From Syntrophomonadaceae bacterium (GTDB lineage: Bacteria; Bacillota_D; Dethiobacteria; DTU022), in NCBI GenBank assembly GCA_003551865.1, contig PUNU01000245.1, forward strand, positions 1-8,130: a stretch of DNA of 8,130 nt, read 5' to 3'. This document shows positions 6,257 through 8,130 of this stretch, piece after piece. Position numbers and translations under genes: made by a program. Position 1 is the first letter of the stretch. Every line of letters begins with the position of its first letter. The notes beneath the pieces were generated by a model, which saw only the letters and a program-made list of their open reading frames with translations, searched no databases and was not told the DNA's origin.

Positions 6257-6661
6257 ATGGCTGAAAAACCGGTGAGAGTACTGGTGGGCAAAATTGGCCT
6301 TGACGGGCACGACCGGGGGGCCAAGGTGATTGCCCAGGCCCTGCGCGATGCCGGTATGGAAGTAATTTATACCGGTTTGAGGCAGACACCGGAACAAATC
6401 GTGGAAACGGCTCTTCAGGAAGATGTCCAGGTGATCGGGTTGAGTATCCTTTCGGGAGCCCACATGCAGCTCGTACCCCCGGTTCTGGAAATGCTGCGTG
6501 AGAAGGAAAGCCACGATATTCTAGTCGTTTTAGGCGGAATTATTCCCAAGGAAGATATTGCTTACCTCAAGGAAAATGGAGTGGCCGAAGTTTTTACACC
6601 GGGCTCTACAACCGAAGCGGTTATAGATTTCATCAAACAGAAAGTTGAACAAAACCAGTAA
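6257..6661 (+). CDS. mcmA2: Methylmalonyl-CoA mutase, small cobalamin-binding subunit
   Basis: This 134-residue protein is the B12-binding half of the mutase. It starts at ATG 6257 after AGGGAGGG (6241-6248), 31 bp past the large-subunit stop. The lower-ligand motif DGHDRGAK (residues 16-23) provides His18, which replaces dimethylbenzimidazole as the cobalt ligand ('base-off/His-on'). SILSGAH (about 64-70) and GGIIP lie at the other loops of the Rossmann-like fold that hold the nucleotide tail. The length fits a domain encoded as a separate subunit, as in archaeal and many Firmicute mutases. Its place between the large subunit and the epimerase supports a methylmalonyl-CoA rather than a glutamate or methyltransferase corrinoid role. 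Confidence 0.96.
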   Translation: MAEKPVRVLVGKIGLDGHDRGAKVIAQALRDAGMEVIYTGLRQTPEQIVETALQEDVQVIGLSILSGAHMQLVPPVLEMLREKESHDILVVLGGIIPKEDIAYLKENGVAEVFTPGSTTEAVIDFIKQKVEQNQ

Positions 6662-6663
6662 GT

Positions 6664-6669
6664 GGAGGG
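6664..6669 (+). promoter_or_regulatory. Ribosome binding site of the epimerase (start-deciding)
   Basis: GGAGGG lies 10 bases before TTG 6680. The in-frame GTG at 6662 overlaps this site and directly follows the previous stop, so it is not a likely start. Confidence 0.75.
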
Positions 6670-6679
6670 AGCGGTTATT

Positions 6680-7078
6680 TTGTTTGAAAAGATTGATCAT
6701 GTCGGCATCGCCGTAGAAGATCTTGAAAAGACCATAAGTTTTTACCGGGATCGAATCGGCCTGGACTACCAGGGGGTGGAAGAGGTCGAAGAGCAGAAAG
6801 TTAAAGTAGCTTTCTTCCCCGTCGGGGAAAGCAAGATCGAGTTTCTGGAATCCACCGATCCCTCCGGGCCGGTGGGCAAGTTTATCGAAAAAAAAGGCGG
6901 CGGAGTGCACCACATTTCATTTCGGGTTACAGATTTGGAGCAGAAGCTTGAACAGTTAAAAGCACAGGGAGTGGAGCTGATCGATGAGAAACCACGCTAC
7001 GGCGCCGGAGGGGCCAGGATTGCCTTTCTGCATCCAAAATCGACCGGCGGGGTACTCGTAGAGCTTTGTGAACGCTAA
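6680..7078 (+). CDS. mce: Methylmalonyl-CoA epimerase
   Basis: The enzyme interconverts (R)- and (S)-methylmalonyl-CoA, linking the R-specific mutase to the S-specific decarboxylase/carboxylase. From TTG 6680 it has 132 residues and begins MFEKIDHVGIAV, the standard family N-terminus of the vicinal-oxygen-chelate fold. Likely metal ligands are His7 (KIDHVGIA), Gln39 (EEQKVKVAFF), His77 or His78 (GGGVHHISF) and Glu128 (VLVELCE), matching the His-Gln-His-Glu set of the Propionibacterium enzyme. The two halves show the paired beta-alpha-beta modules of the family. Eighteen nucleotides separate the mutase small-subunit stop from this start, and the Shine-Dalgarno lies within that gap. GTG 6662 would add six residues not seen in the family and would remove the ribosome binding site. 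Confidence 0.95.
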   Translation: MFEKIDHVGIAVEDLEKTISFYRDRIGLDYQGVEEVEEQKVKVAFFPVGESKIEFLESTDPSGPVGKFIEKKGGGVHHISFRVTDLEQKLEQLKAQGVELIDEKPRYGAGGARIAFLHPKSTGGVLVELCER

Positions 7079-7120
7079 ACCTTTGGAAAAATTATGCCGG
7101 CGATGGGAGATATGCGGCAG

Positions 7121-7130
7121 GCCGGCCGGC
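7121..7130. repeat. G+C-rich 10-bp palindrome in the mce-mmdA gap
   Basis: GCCGGCCGGC is a perfect palindrome within the 144-nt gap before the carboxyltransferase gene. The gap also has AATTAATT (7187-7194 region) and no credible gene; the short reading frame beginning ATG 7094 has 17 codons and no ribosome binding site. No T-run follows the palindrome, so termination is unlikely. It may be chance in G+C-rich DNA. Confidence 0.3.
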
Positions 7131-7222
7131 GGAATTGTTTTGAATAAACAGGCAAGAGCGGTTGATTGCTTGTCCGCACAGTTTCGAATTAATTAAGCAT
7201 ACTGCAGAAAGCGGTGGTAACA

Positions 7223-8130
7223 GTGGATGACAAACTGAAGCACTTGGAAGAAAGGCGCCTTCGGACGCAGGCCGGGGGAGGCGACGAGCGGATAGAAAGC
7301 CAGCATAAAAAAGGGAAGCTGACCGCGCGAGCGCGGCTGGCCAAACTGCTTGACGAAGGCAGTTTTGTCGAAGTGGGCACCTTTGCCCAGACCGGCCTGG
7401 AAGATGCCAGCTCCCTTGACTTTCCAAATCCCGGCGAAGGGGTGGTAACCGGCTACGGCACCATAGAGGGGCGCCGGATCTATATTTACGCCCAGGACTT
7501 TACCGTGGCGGGCGGTTCACTGAGCGAGGTCCATGCCGCCAAGATCTGCCGCGTGCTTGACCTGGCCGCCCAGAGCGGCGCCCCGGTGATCGGCTTAAAC
7601 GACTCCGGGGGAGCGCGCATCCAGGAGGGCGTATTTGCCCTAAACGGCTACGGGTCGATCTTTTACCGCAACACCGTCTGCTCCGGGGTAATTCCGCAGA
7701 TATCGGTCATAATGGGTCCGTGTGCCGGGGGGGCGGTTTACTCGCCGGCGATCACCGACTTTGTATTCATGGTCAGCAAGATAGGCAACATGTTTATAAC
7801 CGGGCCCCAGGTGATCAAGGCGGTAACCGGGGAGAGTGTTACCCCTGAAGAGCTGGGCGGGGCCGCCACCCACAACCAGACCAGCGGGGTGGCCCACTTC
7901 TTTACCGAAGACGAAGAAGACTGCTTTGTGCAGATCCGGCGGCTGATCAGCTTTATTCCTTCCAACAACATCGACGATCCGCCTTTGGCCGAGCCCCGCG
8001 CGCCCGAACAGGACGCCGCAGACCTGCCCGGGCTGATGCCGGAGAATCCCAACCGTTCCTATGACGTGCGGGAAATAATCCACCGCATCGTCGACGGCAG
8101 TGAACTGATGGAAGTGCACAAGGGCTATGC
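7223..8130 (+). CDS. mmdA: Methylmalonyl-CoA decarboxylase alpha / acyl-CoA carboxylase carboxyltransferase subunit (partial)
   Basis: The gene runs off the right edge with 302 codons visible of about 510-520 expected. The protein transfers carboxyl between methylmalonyl-CoA and protein-bound biotin. Start GTG 7223 (VDDKLKHLEERR) follows a weak GGTGG at 7213-7217; GTG 7214 is an in-frame alternative adding three residues. After a leader with GGGDERIESQHKKGKLTARARL, the crotonase-like carboxyltransferase domain shows GEGVVTGYGTI, QDFTVAGGSLSE, NDSGGARIQEG (126-136), GPCAGGAVYSPAITDF (165-180) and MFITGPQVIKAVTGE, the two glycine-rich oxyanion segments of the family. A Na+-pumping decarboxylase, a transcarboxylase 12S subunit and a propionyl-CoA carboxylase beta chain share these motifs; the following genes (membrane beta subunit, biotin carrier or biotin carboxylase) would decide. 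The context makes methylmalonyl-CoA the substrate. Confidence 0.93.
   Translation, partial: MDDKLKHLEERRLRTQAGGGDERIESQHKKGKLTARARLAKLLDEGSFVEVGTFAQTGLEDASSLDFPNPGEGVVTGYGTIEGRRIYIYAQDFTVAGGSLSEVHAAKICRVLDLAAQSGAPVIGLNDSGGARIQEGVFALNGYGSIFYRNTVCSGVIPQISVIMGPCAGGAVYSPAITDFVFMVSKIGNMFITGPQVIKAVTGESVTPEELGGAATHNQTSGVAHFFTEDEEDCFVQIRRLISFIPSNNIDDPPLAEPRAPEQDAADLPGLMPENPNRSYDVREIIHRIVDGSELMEVHKGY

Larger units (their letters stand above)
687..8130 (+). other. Methylmalonyl-CoA pathway operon (continues beyond the window)
   Basis: Seven collinear genes run from the regulator to mmdA with gaps of 31, 80, 85, 31, 18 and 144 bp and no terminator-like hairpin with a T-run between them. The products form consecutive steps: succinyl-CoA ligase, mutase, epimerase, decarboxylase/carboxylase. 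Fumarase, malate dehydrogenase and the biotin partner genes needed for a complete propionate/succinate route are not in the window and may lie downstream or elsewhere. A separate promoter in the 144-bp gap before mmdA cannot be excluded. Confidence 0.8.

Noticed and set aside
7094..7147. Small ORF MPAMGDMRQAGRR in the mce-mmdA gap
   Set aside because: Only 17 codons, no ribosome binding site, and no similarity recognised.
7640..8119. 159-codon minus-strand open frame opposite mmdA
   Set aside because: The plus strand encodes unmistakable carboxyltransferase motifs across the whole stretch; the antisense frame is a by-product of G+C-rich codon bias.
1..8130. CRISPR array, tRNA/rRNA gene, insertion sequence or prophage
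   Set aside because: No regularly spaced repeats, cloverleaf, transposase motifs or terminal inverted repeats with target duplication were seen; the window is ordinary metabolic operon DNA apart from the regulator.

Overview
The window is a segment of a bacterial chromosome carrying most of a methylmalonyl-CoA pathway operon. The likely host is an anaerobic Gram-positive bacterium of the Peptococcaceae/Pelotomaculum-Desulfotomaculum type. That is inferred from strong GGAGG-type ribosome binding sites, frequent TTG/GTG starts, moderate-to-high G+C, the split methylmalonyl-CoA mutase, and a gene order resembling the 'mmc' propionate-oxidation cluster of Pelotomaculum. Only a database search could confirm the taxon.

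Layout. Positions 1-238 (minus strand) hold the N-terminal part of an SCP-2-type sterol/lipid-carrier domain protein. It is divergent from everything else. A 448-bp gene-free region (239-686) follows, with A+T-rich dyads, a phased purine-rich direct repeat and only weak sigma-A-like promoter candidates. All remaining genes lie on the plus strand: a PAS/AAA+/Fis-type regulator (687-2375), sucC (2407-3516), sucD (3597-4466), methylmalonyl-CoA mutase large subunit (4552-6225), its cobalamin-binding small subunit (6257-6661), methylmalonyl-CoA epimerase (6680-7078), and the 5' part of a biotin-dependent decarboxylase/carboxylase carboxyltransferase subunit (7223 to the window edge). No intrinsic terminator is evident between 687 and 8130, so the regulator is probably the first gene of the operon it controls.

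How the genes work together. Mutase, epimerase and carboxyltransferase interconvert succinyl-CoA, (R)- and (S)-methylmalonyl-CoA and propionyl-CoA. SucCD couples succinyl-CoA/succinate interconversion to nucleotide phosphorylation. In a syntrophic propionate oxidiser the flow runs propionyl-CoA to succinate with substrate-level ATP formation; in a propionate-forming fermenter it runs in reverse. The sequence alone does not fix the direction.

The most unusual element is the regulator. It has the architecture of a sigma-54 enhancer-binding protein, but the GAFTGA loop, the Walker B aspartate, one of the two arginine-finger positions and the WPGNhREL arginine are all substituted. No GG-N10-GC sigma-54 promoter was found upstream by manual scan. 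It also starts with a Rossmann-like domain whose glycine-rich loop is altered. It looks like a sensor/regulator that has left the sigma-54 mechanism. Annotated starts for sucC, sucD, the mutase large subunit and the epimerase were moved downstream of the longest possible ORF starts because the Shine-Dalgarno sequence and family N-termini decide them.
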